Source of the DNA: Diphasiastrum complanatum
Taxonomy: Eukaryota > Streptophyta > Lycopodiopsida > Lycopodiales > Lycopodiaceae
DNA: 64,000 nucleotides
Assembly (NCBI GenBank): GCA_029204225.1
Contig: CM055092.1
Coordinates: forward strand, 41,630,016-41,694,015
Direction: 5' to 3'
How positions within the stretch are numbered: the first letter of the stretch is position 1; each line of letters starts with the position of its first letter. Below the pieces are notes generated by a model. The model was not told where the DNA came from. It saw only the letters and a program-made list of their open reading frames with translations, and did not search any database. Of this stretch, positions 31,251 through 43,449 are shown piece after piece. The position numbers were made by a program, and so were the translations under genes.

Positions 31251-34200
31251 TGTGTCTTCAAGAGAGATTCAAATTTTGTCAATGTTTCTGGACTATGTAT
31301 CTTCGAAACTCGTGGTGGTTCCTCGAATAGTAGACAGTCAGCAGCTCACTGCCTCCTCCAACCTATTGGCTTTGGTTTCAGATCTATCAGTCTACTAGGA
31401 GCTAGTTCCTACTGTGCTAGTAGCAGTAGCTTGATCATGGCCTGCCAATAAGTGATTTTTTCAGTCAAAACTGTGATGATTCAGTAGCCAGTAGGCTGGG
31501 ACAGTCTTTGGACCAGTAGTAGCACCTGCAACTTACACAAGGAAGAATGATTCTCATACAAAGGTTGATAAAGAGGAATATCTCAAAGGTATGGTTGATC
31601 TGCAGCTGTATTCCAGTCTCTCCAGCATGAATAGACCCAGTCCCTTTTATCGGCCTCAATGGTGGGGGAAATGAGCACAAAGAGCAAAGCAGCTTAAGAG
31701 GTTGGAGTCTCTACATTTTTGTCCTATTCCGGGAGGTAGTTCCTTTTTGCCTCCTTGACTAGAGCTTTCTCTCCTCAATGAACGCCAATAAATAAAGTTT
31801 TTTCCTTTTTATTTATTTGATTTGAATGCCTGAAAATGGTGAGGATGGTTTTCATTCATGGTTCTCTGAGCCCCTTGCTCTACTGGAGTAGTCATTGCAT
31901 GCATGGTGTAATTTGATCCATTTTGTCCGATTAGTTAGAGTTCTAGACGAGAAGATTTGTAGTAGAACTGGAAGAACTGCAAAGGTTATGAAAGGAAATG
32001 TGACACTACTGAACATAATGGATAACTGCATGACTAGATGATATGATATCAACAGAACTGAAGGAATTGGAAATGGGATTTTGCTAGTTGAACTATGTGA
32101 CTGTTTAATAGTCAATCAATCGCTTACCCAATGATAAGGGCCATAGGACTACATACATTGGTTCGAGACACAAATTAGGGCTAGGTATGCATGTCAGCAC
32201 TAATTAGGGCTTAATAGTAGCCCACTAAGTTAAAATATAAATGCTCAATACCAGATGCTGAAAAATAACATGGTGTCTGAGGCCCAAGTTTAAAATATTT
32301 AATCAATCACCTACTCAATTATAAGGCCCATAGGAATACATGCATTGGTTTGAGGCACAAGATAGTGCCAGCTGTGCAAACAAGGTCCAGATGCTGAAAA
32401 ATAGCATGGAGTCTGAGGTCCAAGTTGCTGTTCAGAATAGGCCTGTAACAATGCATTTGCCTAATGGGCATGCCTTGCCTAGGTATTTCAATACACTTTA
32501 GGTCATATTTTTCATTCACATTAGGTACTTCTGAAGACCTATGTTGTGTGGGAGTTAGCCCCAAGTCATGAGCATCTATTACAATGTTTATGCCATGTAT
32601 ATTTTGTTAGTCAATAGTTTTGGACCCAATAATTGTTTTAACATTTTGATCAAGCCTATCCAAACTCGTAGTCATTGGTATCCCAGCAAGGATCTTTTAC
32701 AAGCTTCTTATCCCACTCTCAAACAACAAAAAATGCATCCATAATGCTGTTGCAGTGATGGCATCGCTTTTTTAAAATCCTGAAGCCATTAAAACTATGT
32801 TCGTATCTCCTAAGAAAATTGCTGGTTTGGCTGAGACTTGGAGGTTAGTATATCTTATTTTGTTCAACTAAACTTCACTTGATGGATGCGTGCATTCATG
32901 GTTTAGCAGCTAGTACTCCCTCAACAATTGACAATATACATAGACCAGTCACAGTGACAAGTGTTCAAGAACCAAGGACTTAAGTGGCTTCTGCCTCGAA
33001 TGGGTGAATATGAAAGGAATCAAATTAGTATGACTGCTTCACTTGTAGCACAATTGCGACTCGATTGCATTACACCTGACAATCTAGAAACCAGTCTTCA
33101 TTGTTAGGAACAATGTAAAACTCTCTCAACTCTATGTACTTGCAAAATCTCATAGAAAACAGCTGTGATTCAACCATATTATTCAAATTTACATGATTAA
33201 GCTGAATTTTGGTAGATCACAGATCTAGTTCCTAGTCTTGGGATACCAAAGAAGAACTTCTGAAGTGTCCAAACCATGAGAACAAAAGATATGATAGTCT
33301 TCCTAACTCTTTGGAGATCTACTTCAAAAAATCCACTCCCTTCAGGCTTCCTTTATACACAAGGTCAGGTCTTCCAATAGGCAACAAGTTTGCTGACAGT
33401 TTGTTTGTTTATCTCAAAACTATAATATGAATAGTGTGCCATACTTTTTGGACTATTTGCTATACATGCTTTGTAAAAATGAGTGACTCAATGGATCAGT
33501 TGTGCGTGCTTATCTTTACTAAGCTATGTATCATTCCAATCTTTACATGCTAATAAAGTTGCAAGATTTGTTACCGCTTGTTTGAAACATTTTGTTTTAA
33601 AATGGACACTTCCAAGTCAATTGCTTGCATGTGGCATTTGTAAAGAAAGTATTGACGTTAAGAGTCATTTTGGCCTTTGCACGTTATCAGTTGCTATCCT
33701 TAAAAAGGTCCAAATCAATGTTAGTAACATTTTTTAGTGTTTATTATCTCCCCAACTTTGTGTTGCTAGAGTTTTTTTTAACATCGCTTGGTAACATATG
33801 GCCAAGTAGCCCTAGTCCCCATGTCATCTTACGTGGTGTTAATGTCATAGGTGGGTTCGCTTGCCCTTGAGAAGCATCGTGGAATGCTTTACAAGAAGCA
33901 ACAATGCTTTACAAAAAGCAACAAGTTCCAGGCTTTCTTCCTTGAAGGTATTTTTCATGCAAGGATTACCATCTTGAGAAGGTATCTTTGAGTAGTCTTG
34001 AAGTTGGTTGTTTTTGGCTAAGTAATTGCCCATTTCGAGGAATTTAACATCCCAACGAAATAAACCCTTGGCCAGTCGGTAGCGAGAGAACAAATCACTT
34101 ATTTCGTGTTGGGATCTTCCTCTTGGAACATAGTAGTTACAAGTCAATACAAATCAAGAAGCGTCGAATTGAAATTTGGATTGATTCAATCTTTTACTTG

Positions 34201-35392
34201 AAGTGCGAATAATTGCATTGCAAATCAATTTAAAAAAGCCTTATCTTTTTCAAGATAATTTGAGGGGAGAAAAAAAAAGAGCTGATGGAGAAAAAGATTC
34301 AAAGCTTGAACATTTCAAATCGATTAAGAGGGGTTCAAATTATGATTTGTTGTTACATAGTGACTCGTTTTGGGATGAAACATGTCTTGAAATGTGGGTA
34401 GGAAATTTTTTGGGCAACATATACTTTTATCAATATTTTCTTACAATTATTCTTATAAACTTACTCTAGATCAATTTAACATTTGAGCATTTTCTAGAGC
34501 TTAAAGTGCTACATTTGAGTTTCTTATGAATCATCATAATGCACCATAGTTTAGAAGCTTTCAATAGGAATATGAGGATTAATCATTGATCCTTAAAGAC
34601 ACAAAAATTGTGAGGTGGTGATAATTGATTCATATCACCCATGAACAATCCGAAACATGATCTTTATATCAGTACTTCTGAAAAGCTAGCAAAAACCCTA
34701 AAAACCTACTATGCTATCCAGAAAAAGCATAAATCTGAAGCTAATGACATTGGTTAATCATGCTTCGCACAATGGTTTGACACTAGTTGTGAAGTTGTTT
34801 CACTTGAATCAGCTCATAGATGGACGATCTAGGCACCTCTGCTCTCTCCCTATTGGTGGTTGTTTTCACAAAAGAGTCATCAATTTTCAATATATAGGAT
34901 TATTATTTTTTGATAATAAAAAAAGATTCCATTATGTTCACATGGAATGGAACAGTTGTAACCAGAAGGTTCGAAACATGTGCTATGAGTTTGTTACTAT
35001 GCTTGGAAGACTACCTTTTTGTTGCAACATAGATAACCAACCTAGAAAAGTATGGGATCGTTCAAAAATCTTAACTAATTGACGTGCCAAAGGAAACATA
35101 TCGTAAAGTTTGCGTTCTTGCTCTTACCTACATGTGGAACATCTGTTGACCATATGTAAGTTGGTGATGTACTAGACCACTTGTATGCTACTTGCCTTTC
35201 ACTAAAAATAGTCATGCACATGGCAATGTTTGCATGGTAATTGAAATTGGTTTGTATGTCTTATTAGGGCTTGCATGAGATGTTGTCTATAATAAGCATA
35301 TGCTTTAGGTAAAATTTTTATAATTATAGAGATGAGTCTTTGAGGCAGCTATGGACTATTGGCTTACTAGGACATTGAATTTTTAGTCACAT

Positions 35393-35796
35393 AGTTATTA
35401 TATTCATGTAAGGCCTAGAAGGCCTTTTTTTCAATGACATTTAGGACTAGGCAAGGGCCCTACTTTTATTGACTTATTATGTGGAGTGGGGCCCTTTAGG
35501 AGGGTACACTATTTTCCCTCCAAAAGTCCTGCTTCCCTTGATTTTTGAATTTTACTTTATGGTTCATCAAGGGACCATAAGTTATAGGCCCTATGTACAT
35601 TCATTTTTCAACTATTGATTTGATATCACACGGGCTCTTCGTGGGAGAACTCGACTTTGCTATTGCTTGTTGGGCAGTAGCTAATGATGATTTGTGTTGC
35701 TAGCTTGCCATTCTTCGTGGGCGATTGTTAGATTTGCTTCACATGTTGTCACTCCTTGCTTCATTGATTCTAAAATTTGTGATTCTGACCATAACT
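35393..35796 (+). repeat. Gypsy LTR with AGTTAT...ATAACT ends
   Basis: 404 bp from AGTTATTATATTC to GACCATAACT, followed directly by a primer-like site. Inside, GGGCCCT and GGAGGG...CCCTCC blocks align in order with the 418-bp LTRs at 49815 and 55355. It is therefore a related family with the same unusual ends. No pol follows, only about 330 bp of leader-like sequence. Confidence 0.7.
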
Positions 35797-35808
35797 TGGT
35801 ATCGGAGC
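35797..35808 (+). promoter_or_regulatory. Primer-binding site, variant
   Basis: TGGTATCGGAGC, one base different from the standard tRNA-iMet complement TGGTATCAGAGC, directly after the LTR. Confidence 0.65.
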
Positions 35809-36119
35809 GCTTTCCTTCCTTGGTGGGAGTGCTAATTTTCTCCACGCTTGGCGGTTTTTAGTGGAAGTTCTTTCACTACACTTGGTGGCAAAAAAAAAAT
35901 TGCAAATTATATCTAGTGGCTGCTTTTAGCAGCGGCTATATTTTCTAGTGGTTGTTTTGGCAGATTTTTTTGAGTAGTACATGTTGTACTTTCTAGCGCC
36001 TTATTTGGAGGAGGGTTCGGCACTTTTCATCCGCGTTTCTTTGCTGGTTTTTGACAGTCTTTTGGAGGCTCCATCGCCTTATTTTTGAGGTTGTTGTCGA
36101 CTTCACTTGCTGATTTTTC

Positions 36120-36330
36120 AGGGCAATACCTTAAAAAATGATTTCTAAGGTATTCAGGCCAGTTGGCCAGTGTGTCGCATTTTTCGCTAAGGAGCGAAAA
36201 AGGCGAAAAAGGCGAAGGTGCCTTAGAAATGATTTCTAAGGTATTCTGGCCACTTGGCCAGTGTGTCGCATTTTTCGCTAAGGAGCCAAAAAGGCAAGGG
36301 TGCCTTAAAATGATTTCTAAGGCATAGAAA
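36120..36330. repeat. Tandem duplication with hairpin core
   Basis: Two full units and part of a third of about 105 bp. Each contains ATGATTTCTAAGG, GGCCAGTGTGTCGCA and the hairpin TTTTTCGCT-AAGG-AGCGAAAAA (9-bp stem, perfect in unit 1, one mismatch in unit 2). Confidence 0.85.
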
Positions 36331-36429
36331 ATCTCGAAGGGAAAAAATGTGAAGGCCAAAAAATATGTTGTCGGCCGTTGGTTTTTCAGGATGCTCATTG
36401 CTTGAACGATTTGTTTAAGGCTGAGCATA

Positions 36430-36674
36430 AGAAATTTAACAGAAACCCCTCCAAGCCTAGGGCCACAAATATCATGAAATGGACAGAGGTGGTGTCTTTC
36501 TTAGTCTAGCTCTAGACCCCACATGGGTCTTTAACCTACTTGTCATTACTTGCCTAATTAGCATAAGTGGGGTGTACTATGTACATAAATGTTTTACCCC
36601 CATGTCTTATGCACAACTTACAAGTTACAAGTATACAAGCCAAAAGGGGCAAAATAGATATTATATTTCAACAC
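36430..36674 (-). repeat. Partial LTR of a minus-strand copia
   Basis: On the minus strand TGTTGAAATATAATATC follows the purine run ACGGGGGG, which is the expected polypurine tract and LTR start. The far end near 36430 is not defined. Confidence 0.6.
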
Positions 36675-36679
36675 CCCCC

Positions 36680-37600
36680 GTTAATGGCTATTTTGTTCAC
36701 ACGTAGATCAACTCTACTTCACCATTTTGCAACTTCTCTCGTATGAAATGCTGCTGAATTTCAATATGCTTTGACCTGCTATGAAACTCCGGATTTTTCG
36801 CAAGCTGAATGCAACTCTGATTGTCACACCAAAGTACTGTAGGTTCAATTTGTTCTATATGAAGATCTTTTAGAATCCTTTGTAACCAGATTGCTTCACA
36901 AGTCGTTGATGTAGTATCCCTATACTCTGCCTCTGTAGAAGACAAAGCAATCGCCAAAACACTCCTCAAAGTAATTTTAGCAACAGGTGCGAAAGTATAT
37001 TCGTAGTATCCTTTGGCTACTAATTCGGCTTTATACTTATCTATAGAACCATTAGACTTAAACTTGGTTCTATAAATCCACTTGCAACCAATCGGTTTCA
37101 TAAATCCACTTGCAACCAATCGGTTTCTTACCTGCTGGAAGTTCAACAAGATCTCATGTCTCTTTTTTCATAATAGAACTGTACTCCTCAGCCATAGCAA
37201 TCTTCCAAACTTGTTCCTTTGCAGCATCTTCATAAAATAAAGGATCCTTTGAATCCAATACTGAAGCCATAAACGCATAATGTGTTTCTTCACCAGCTTC
37301 ACAATAGTATCCACTTGAACGTGTCAATCTCTTAGCTCCTTGTTGACTCGATTCTCCCTCATCCAACATTTGACTATCTTGTATAGTCTCACAACACCAT
37401 CTTGGTAACTTCTTTGTAGGTGACGTACAAGGAGAATAAGTATCAAGTACTTACCAAGATCCACTTGTGTACTCACCCTCGGTACAATCTGTGTAGAAGC
37501 TGTATCACTTGGACCTGTATCTTCCTGAACATCATCTATAACATGAGTTTTTGATGTAGGAGAAAATACATCCTCCTCATGATTTTCTAGGTTAGAAGAC
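36680..37600 (-). pseudogene. Copia Pol relic in the SFC1 intron
   Basis: Minus-strand blocks in order: a pre-RT linker with LTRSSGYYCEA and EQVWKIAMAEEYSSIMKKET (37154-37369), then GCKWIYRTKFKSNGSIDKYK (about 37050). It then jumps to the end of RNase H: SSTEAEYRDTTSTTCEAIWL and HSRSKHIEIQQHFIRE (36700-36940). Nearly all of RT, including the catalytic Asp pair, is deleted, and a short tandem duplication (CACTTGCAACCAATCGGTTTC) lies at 37078-37127. It is antisense to the host gene. Confidence 0.9.
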
Positions 37601-38073
37601 TCAATTTCTCGAACACAACATCACTTTCATGTCTGATTCCAAAAGTGGACTATTGCTGCCAAGTATGCAGACTTTATCAAATGCAACTTTTCTGAACAAA
37701 ATTGAAAACTCTGCTGCCTTCATTAAACCGTTAAGTGAAGGAATAAAAGTCCTACATTTGGAGCAATTGGATAATGCCAATATCTAGCAACTGTTGTCTG
37801 CTGCAGATGACAGTCTTCATGTTAGAAAATGTCTTGGGGAAAAGAATTTTTAGCAAGCATTGTGTGGCATTGTTACTTGCAGTAGTCAGCTTACTACTGC
37901 TTGTTCTGGTAAGATATCTGTTCATAAGTATTGGACTATTGCAAGACATCAGCTGTGGTAAATTGATGGTATGATGCATTTTAGCGTTCCATTGAACAGA
38001 AAGAGGTCTTTTCATGAGTATGGAGAGATATTTTCATGCTGCTATATGATGATTTGCATCTGGGCCTTCACAG

Positions 38074-38610
38074 GTAGTCAAGATTCGGTTGCAGCAGCAA
38101 AAGGGTTTGGCTCCCGAGCTGCTGAGGTATAAAGGTCCAATCCACTGTGCCTTCAGCATTGTGCGAGACGAAGGTTTTCTTGGCTTGTGGGCTGGGGCTG
38201 CTCCAACTGTCATGCGGAATGGCATCAATCAGGCTGCAATGTTCACTGCGAAGAGCACCTTTGACCGAGTTTTGTGGAAAAAGTATGAGGGGGATGGCCA
38301 AACCCTTCAGCCTTGGCAATCAATGATCTCTGGATTTTTGGCTGGATGTGTTGGTCCAGTTGCTACAGGGCCTTTTGATGTTGTAAAAACTCGATTGATG
38401 GCCCAAAACAGACTAGCTGGAAGTGAAGTTGTGAAATATAATGGGATGATCCATGCAATCAGAACTATCTATTCGGAAGAAGGATTGCTAGCACTATGGA
38501 AAGGTTTGCTCCCTAGGTTAATGAGAATACCTCCAGGTCAGGCCATCGTGTGGGCTGTTGCGGATCAAGTTATTGGCTTATACGAGAAGCGAGTCTTGAA
38601 GCAATCCTGA
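38074..38610 (+). CDS. SFC1: Mitochondrial succinate/fumarate carrier, exon 2
   Basis: Codons 138-315, stop TGA at 38608-38610. The frame continues exon 1 without loss: P-F-E joins V-V-K-I-R-L-Q, completing the second signature. The third signature is PFDVVKTRLM at residues 237-246, and the last repeat ends GLLPRLMRIPPGQAIVWAV. RDEGFLGLWAG and SEEGLLALWKG are the matching repeat ends. Both carrier exons are intact, with no stop or frameshift, so the gene looks functional despite its intron. A length of 315 fits plant SFC1 (about 310). Confidence 0.95.
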   Translation, partial: VVKIRLQQQKGLAPELLRYKGPIHCAFSIVRDEGFLGLWAGAAPTVMRNGINQAAMFTAKSTFDRVLWKKYEGDGQTLQPWQSMISGFLAGCVGPVATGPFDVVKTRLMAQNRLAGSEVVKYNGMIHAIRTIYSEEGLLALWKGLLPRLMRIPPGQAIVWAVADQVIGLYEKRVLKQS

Positions 38611-41600
38611 CAATCAAGAAATCGACATCATATTGAGAGGCTATTATGATTTAGTATCTGAAGGAGCTTTTTGAATAAGAAATTGAGTAGACTGCTATTT
38701 CAGGAGCAAGTTGAAAAGGTCTTTCAAACTACGGGGCTGATTTTGAAATTTTATGTTCATTATTTGTGATATAAACCATTTCTTCTGTTTGAAAGTTGTG
38801 GAGTCTTGTTTTGCAGTTTGCATCTGTGAAGGTGAAGCATAGACTAGAGGTGGAAGATCTATCGATACGGTTTATACCATTGATGGTTGACAATTTCAAA
38901 GAGGATTTTTAGGAAAACTCAAAATGTTGGATATTCTTCTTCAACCAAGTGGAATCACAAAGAAATGAGTCCATTCTATTAAATCCTGAGAGCAATTTGT
39001 TTCCCATCTGCAGCTGCTGTACAATGGCAACATGCCAACTGGCATTCTCTCCTCCAGATCCACACAATTGGTGGGCCCCTGGGCCCCGAGTATGCAATAA
39101 TAACTGGCTTTCCATATATCTGACAGTGAAAATGTTATTTTTCCCCTTATATTGACACTGAATTCATTTTTTATCTCTTGAATGACACGGCAAGTATTGT
39201 TTTTCAATGTCATATCTACATGTTCATGTCAGTAGTTTTGCTGATGTAACATAAAGTTTGATAAATTTCTCTGCAAGTTCATGCCAATGTTGGATAACTT
39301 ATTCCGAAGAGGCTACTTATATTTGAAGCTTATGTGAGGATTATCAACTTTTTGGAATAAAGCCTTTAAAGCAAACTCAAAACTCAAAGCCCCATACAAC
39401 TTCAAATAGCAGCACTAGAGTCCACGTTGAAAGTGAGTTAAGCAATGGATCCTAGAATAATAAGAAACCATATGTTGCAGATGTTAACTGAACTGATGCC
39501 TTTTCAGGGTCGTATGGTTTAATGATTGTTGGTCTAACATAGGTTTCTATCATCAAGATGAGAATTTTGGGTTATCAAACTTCTCAGATAGAATCTTAGC
39601 TATTGAGGGCTTAAGGCTGCAGTGAAGTCAACTATTTGAAGCCTTTGTATGTGATGTTTGACTTGTCTACTACTGTAGACAAATCTGTCCTAGTCTGTAG
39701 TAGATTCTCCAGTGCTAAACTCTTTTTGAGAAATCACGTGGAATGCACAAGCTTTTGAGATGAAAGCATGATATTTTATAAGGAGACTTAGGGAATGTAT
39801 TATCGAGGGAATTTTACACACCATGGGTTCATGCTGCGGCATAAATCTCAGGTGAAAATTTAATCACACGTGTGGCTCCAACACAGTTTATTGAATTGTT
39901 AGTGTAGTCAATTGGTGCAACTGTCTGTGCCTGTTATAAAATGTAGTTAGAACGATATTACAAAATATGATTCAAAAGTCAATCATTGCTATTTTGAAGA
40001 ATTGTGTCTGTTCTAATTGTACCTTAATGAATCTAATTAGTACAGGTATGGTACCAATCCCCCACTGCTCAAAAAAAGCAGGGGTGGCCAATTGCAGTAG
40101 TGAAAGTTTCATTTCACGAGGATAAGTACAAGGAGGTTGAATGCAAAGGATATTGATGTCGGTTCTGATACTGGGATATTAGTTTTAGAGACGTCGTTGA
40201 ATTTGCTGAAAGGATTGAATGGAAATGAAGAAACTCAAGGAAGCGAGAATGGAATCAGATGTGTAAATACAGAAGTTTTAGTGAACTAGAACCACGCTTA
40301 CTGAGCACAGCTGTGATATCAGTGGATACCTTAGGAGCAAAGCCTGCGAATTCTAAACTTGCTCTTTCCAAAAGCCAGTGCAGAAATCTTTGAGCTCATT
40401 GGTGTGATTCATGTAGATGTGGTGGAGAATTCCCCTCACTTGAGGGATGGAGGAAGACCATGCTTGAAGTTCAGAGAGTACGTGTGATAATTTCATTTAC
40501 TTTTCAAATTCTTGTTTTAATGTGCACTTCTTGGCTGAATGCCTACTAACGAAGTTCTACGGACATTTTGGTGAAGTATGTTGGTACAGAGGTGAGGTCT
40601 CTTAAAAAAAGGTACGTACTTTTCTAATCTTTTTCAATATGACACAAGATGTCAAGGATCTTGTTTGCAAAACATATGCTCACTACGGAGTTTTTTGTTG
40701 ACCATTTGAAAGCATAAGTCGTTTTTTGCCATTTTGCCATGTGTTGAAGGATGTATAAAAAAATTCCAAACACATTGCAAAGCATAGTACTAACTATGTT
40801 GCACCATCCATTTCGGATCGCGATTTGGGAAATCCCATTAGGGTTTCCGGATCATAAAGTTTTTTTTTTTAATATGGGTATCATGTGAGAGGATTTCAAA
40901 AGAGCAGGTCTGTTGCTTGGTTTCAAATGGTTAACCCCTAATATCTGCTATTCACTTCAATCAGATACTCAAGCAAATGGATATAAGATACTGAAGCAAA
41001 TTTTCTTTGGAAATATATTTATTGGCTATTCAATGTAATTGTATCTATTTCAATATTTTTGCCATTCATTTACCAATTGTGGACCTTTGCCCGATGAAAA
41101 AAAAATCGTGAATTTTTTTGCAACTAACTATGCTTTTGTACATTCACTAATTGAACAAAGCATTTAGGCTTCAACATGCTGCATACCAAAATTGAAACTT
41201 GAAAGCAATCACATAATATATATTATAGAGTTGTGTATACGATACAATAACATGGAAACTAATCCACATTCCACACATGCCACATGAGAATGATCAATAT
41301 GTATTATGTCATAAATGTTTATATATTAGGGAGTTTAGCTCTGATATATTAGGGAGTCGCCCAATGGCCAAGTACATGAGTATGAGATGGACAATGGACT
41401 CATAGAGTGATATGACATGAAATAAAATTGACTCAAAGACATCATGATCAGATGGAAATTCCTCCTCATCACTATCATTAGTAGATGAGTAATAAAATAG
41501 GGAATTCTCCTCGAGTATGTACGGTTGTGTCCCTGATCCTCTGCCCCTGCCTTTGTTGTTGCCCTATTGTAAATGGCCAACATCACCGTTTTGAAGATCT

Positions 41601-43190
41601 CAATGTTGTTATAGATAAAGTCTACCAGTGTGAATGTCGTCGTGCGTGCCAACACCACGGAAGAGTCTATGTTGAGGGTGGTTGTGTGCGAAATATAAAA
41701 GAGACACACCCGTTAGAGCGCTTGTTGGCCATGTGTGTGTGTGTATCTCATTTTCTATTCTACAAGATTCTATTTCTAATTTCTTGAGGATATTATATTC
41801 CATTTCAAGTTCAATTCATTACACTTTCAAGCTTCCCAAAAAAGATTTCTTATCAAAAGATCTTGAAGGTCAGAGTTTGGTCAAAATAGGAAAACATTCT
41901 ATTTGCTATATATTGAGTGGATCTCTGCATTATTTGCTGACCAATAAGTGCAAGAAACTTTACAGCTGTACAATTAACTCTGTCTATTTGAAAGTATTCC
42001 ATTTTAAACATATGCATCAAAGAGGCATTATTGACATTAAGCACCTACTTTTTGGAAGTATTCTCACACTTCTTTTTTGCTCTTTTTGCACATTGATTTT
42101 TGCAACATATGTAAACAATCTTGATTGTGAGGTATTTTCCTATCTTGCAAGGTTTCTGTAGAGATTTTGATGTTCCAGTTGTGGCAAAGGGTACATATAT
42201 AGACGGGACAAAGTATCGCCCAAATTATCTTGTTAGTTCTATCACTCGAAATAAGGTATATTTAAATATATCATCTCATTAGTTGCTGTCCATTATTGCT
42301 ATTGCTCTGGATGCTATAGATGAGCTTCAAGATTCATATGACAAGACACATGTAGAATTCAATGAGCCATATTCCATGTGCCGGACAATTTCAAGACCGA
42401 ATAGTATATGTTGTCTCTTGTTTTGATAATAAATATACCTACTAGTTTTTTAACTATCTTGTTCATTTTGCTAGTTTCTATCATCATGGTACTATTACAT
42501 ATATGCTCTAGATTGCTAGGCTGTTTTATGTGGTGCTGCTACGATTGTGGAGCAAATATTTTTGATTCTACATGTCACTTCTAGTCTAAATGCCTCTTAT
42601 GTGATGCACCACATTCATGGGCCTTATGGATTGCTTGGAACTGCTACACACTTCTAGAGAGATCATGAATGTATAAAAGTAGCTACTCCAAAGGAGGCAC
42701 GAGATTTAGTCGAAGGAAACCAAACTACATACATATGATGATATTTGCACTTTTGTTGACACAATGGAAGAACGATGCTACCTTTACATTCTTATAATAT
42801 GTATGGTCTATTACCTTGGCTTGCTCTATAATATGTCTCATTGCTAGTGCTGGGTAAGGTCCTAAGCTAGGTACGAACATATACACACATGTAGTTAGAT
42901 GTCATCTAACAATACTACTATTTTCACTACACTTCGCACCATGCATGCTATCAATCTTACATTGGGCTAGGTGGAACATTCTCTATTAGTGGAGAGTGCA
43001 TTGGCTGGGTGGATCAAACTATGGTAATCCTACTATGGTTTTTGTGCATTTAACGCTAGTTTCAGAGCCATCTTGCCATCCTGCTTCTGCTCCTGAGTGC
43101 ACGTACCAATGTGTATGATCAATGGAAGCTATTCTGCTAAACCATCACCGCTAGATCTAGGAAGATCAAGCCAAATCAAGCTAGATAAAA
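38611..43190. other. Intergenic region between convergent SFC1 and ECM29
   Basis: The first few hundred bases should be the SFC1 3' untranslated region; no strong AATAAA was noted. The rest is AT-rich with scattered chance frames (for example 41335-41709 minus and 41682-42161 plus) that match nothing I know. A short peptide near 42150-42250 (DFDVPVVAKGTYIDG) looks protein-like but I cannot place it. Confidence 0.5.
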
Positions 43191-43194
43191 AAAT

Positions 43195-43258
43195 GTTTCT
43201 GAAAAAAATTCCATATTTCTGAAATGCGTTTCAGAAACGCAGTGCAACTATGGTATGC
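43195..43258. repeat. Palindromic-word repeat, TTTCAGAAA type
   Basis: Contains TGTTTCTGAAA, TATTTCTGAAATGCG and GCGTTTCAGAAACGC, then the end AGTGCAACTATGG. It abuts the glycerol kinase fragment. Confidence 0.65.
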
Positions 43259-43449
43259 TGACATTGAGACCACTGCAAGGGGTGCTGCCTATGTTGCTGG
43301 TCTTACAATCGGTTGTTGGACAGCAAATTTTTGAGGACATTTCACTGTCTGTTACTCGTGACGGGCATCCAGAAGCCAAGGTTACCACTTTTCATCCTTG
43401 CATTGGCAAAGCTGTGGAGAGATCCTCTGGTCTTGCAGGCCTTAGTTAG
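43250..43449 (+). pseudogene. Glycerol kinase C-terminal fragment
   Basis: Reads ADIETTARGAAYVAGLTIGCW, the conserved block near the C-terminus of glycerol kinase (ETTALGAAY-AGL in active enzymes). A one-base frameshift near 43330 follows. It then continues with TTFHPCIGKAVERSSGLAGLS and a stop, matching the plant enzyme's C-terminal tail in order. Glycerol kinase phosphorylates glycerol to glycerol-3-phosphate in the cytosol. About 65 residues are covered, with no recognisable upstream exons, so this is a gene fragment. Capture by a transposon or a decayed duplicate are both possible. Confidence 0.75.

Larger units (their letters stand above)
30167..38073 (+). other. SFC1 intron, 7.9 kb, transposon-laden
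   Basis: GT at 30167, AG at 38072-38073, phase 0. It holds a palindromic-word repeat (31085-31250), a gypsy LTR with primer site (35393-35808), a hairpin tandem repeat (36120-36330) and a minus-strand copia relic (36430-37600). The stretches 30167-31085, 31250-35390 and 37600-38073 contain several short chance frames (for example 33845-34147 minus and 34711-35082 plus), none of which I recognise. Confidence 0.85.

Noticed and set aside
33845-34147. A 100-codon minus-strand frame in the SFC1 intron
   Set aside because: Partly protein-like but no family could be named and no splice or start context was found.
34711-35082. A 123-codon plus-strand frame in the SFC1 intron
   Set aside because: No recognisable motif, AT-rich composition like its surroundings, and it sits within an intron.
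41335-42161. Overlapping frames on both strands in the intergenic region
   Set aside because: They shadow each other, match nothing known and lack codon structure.
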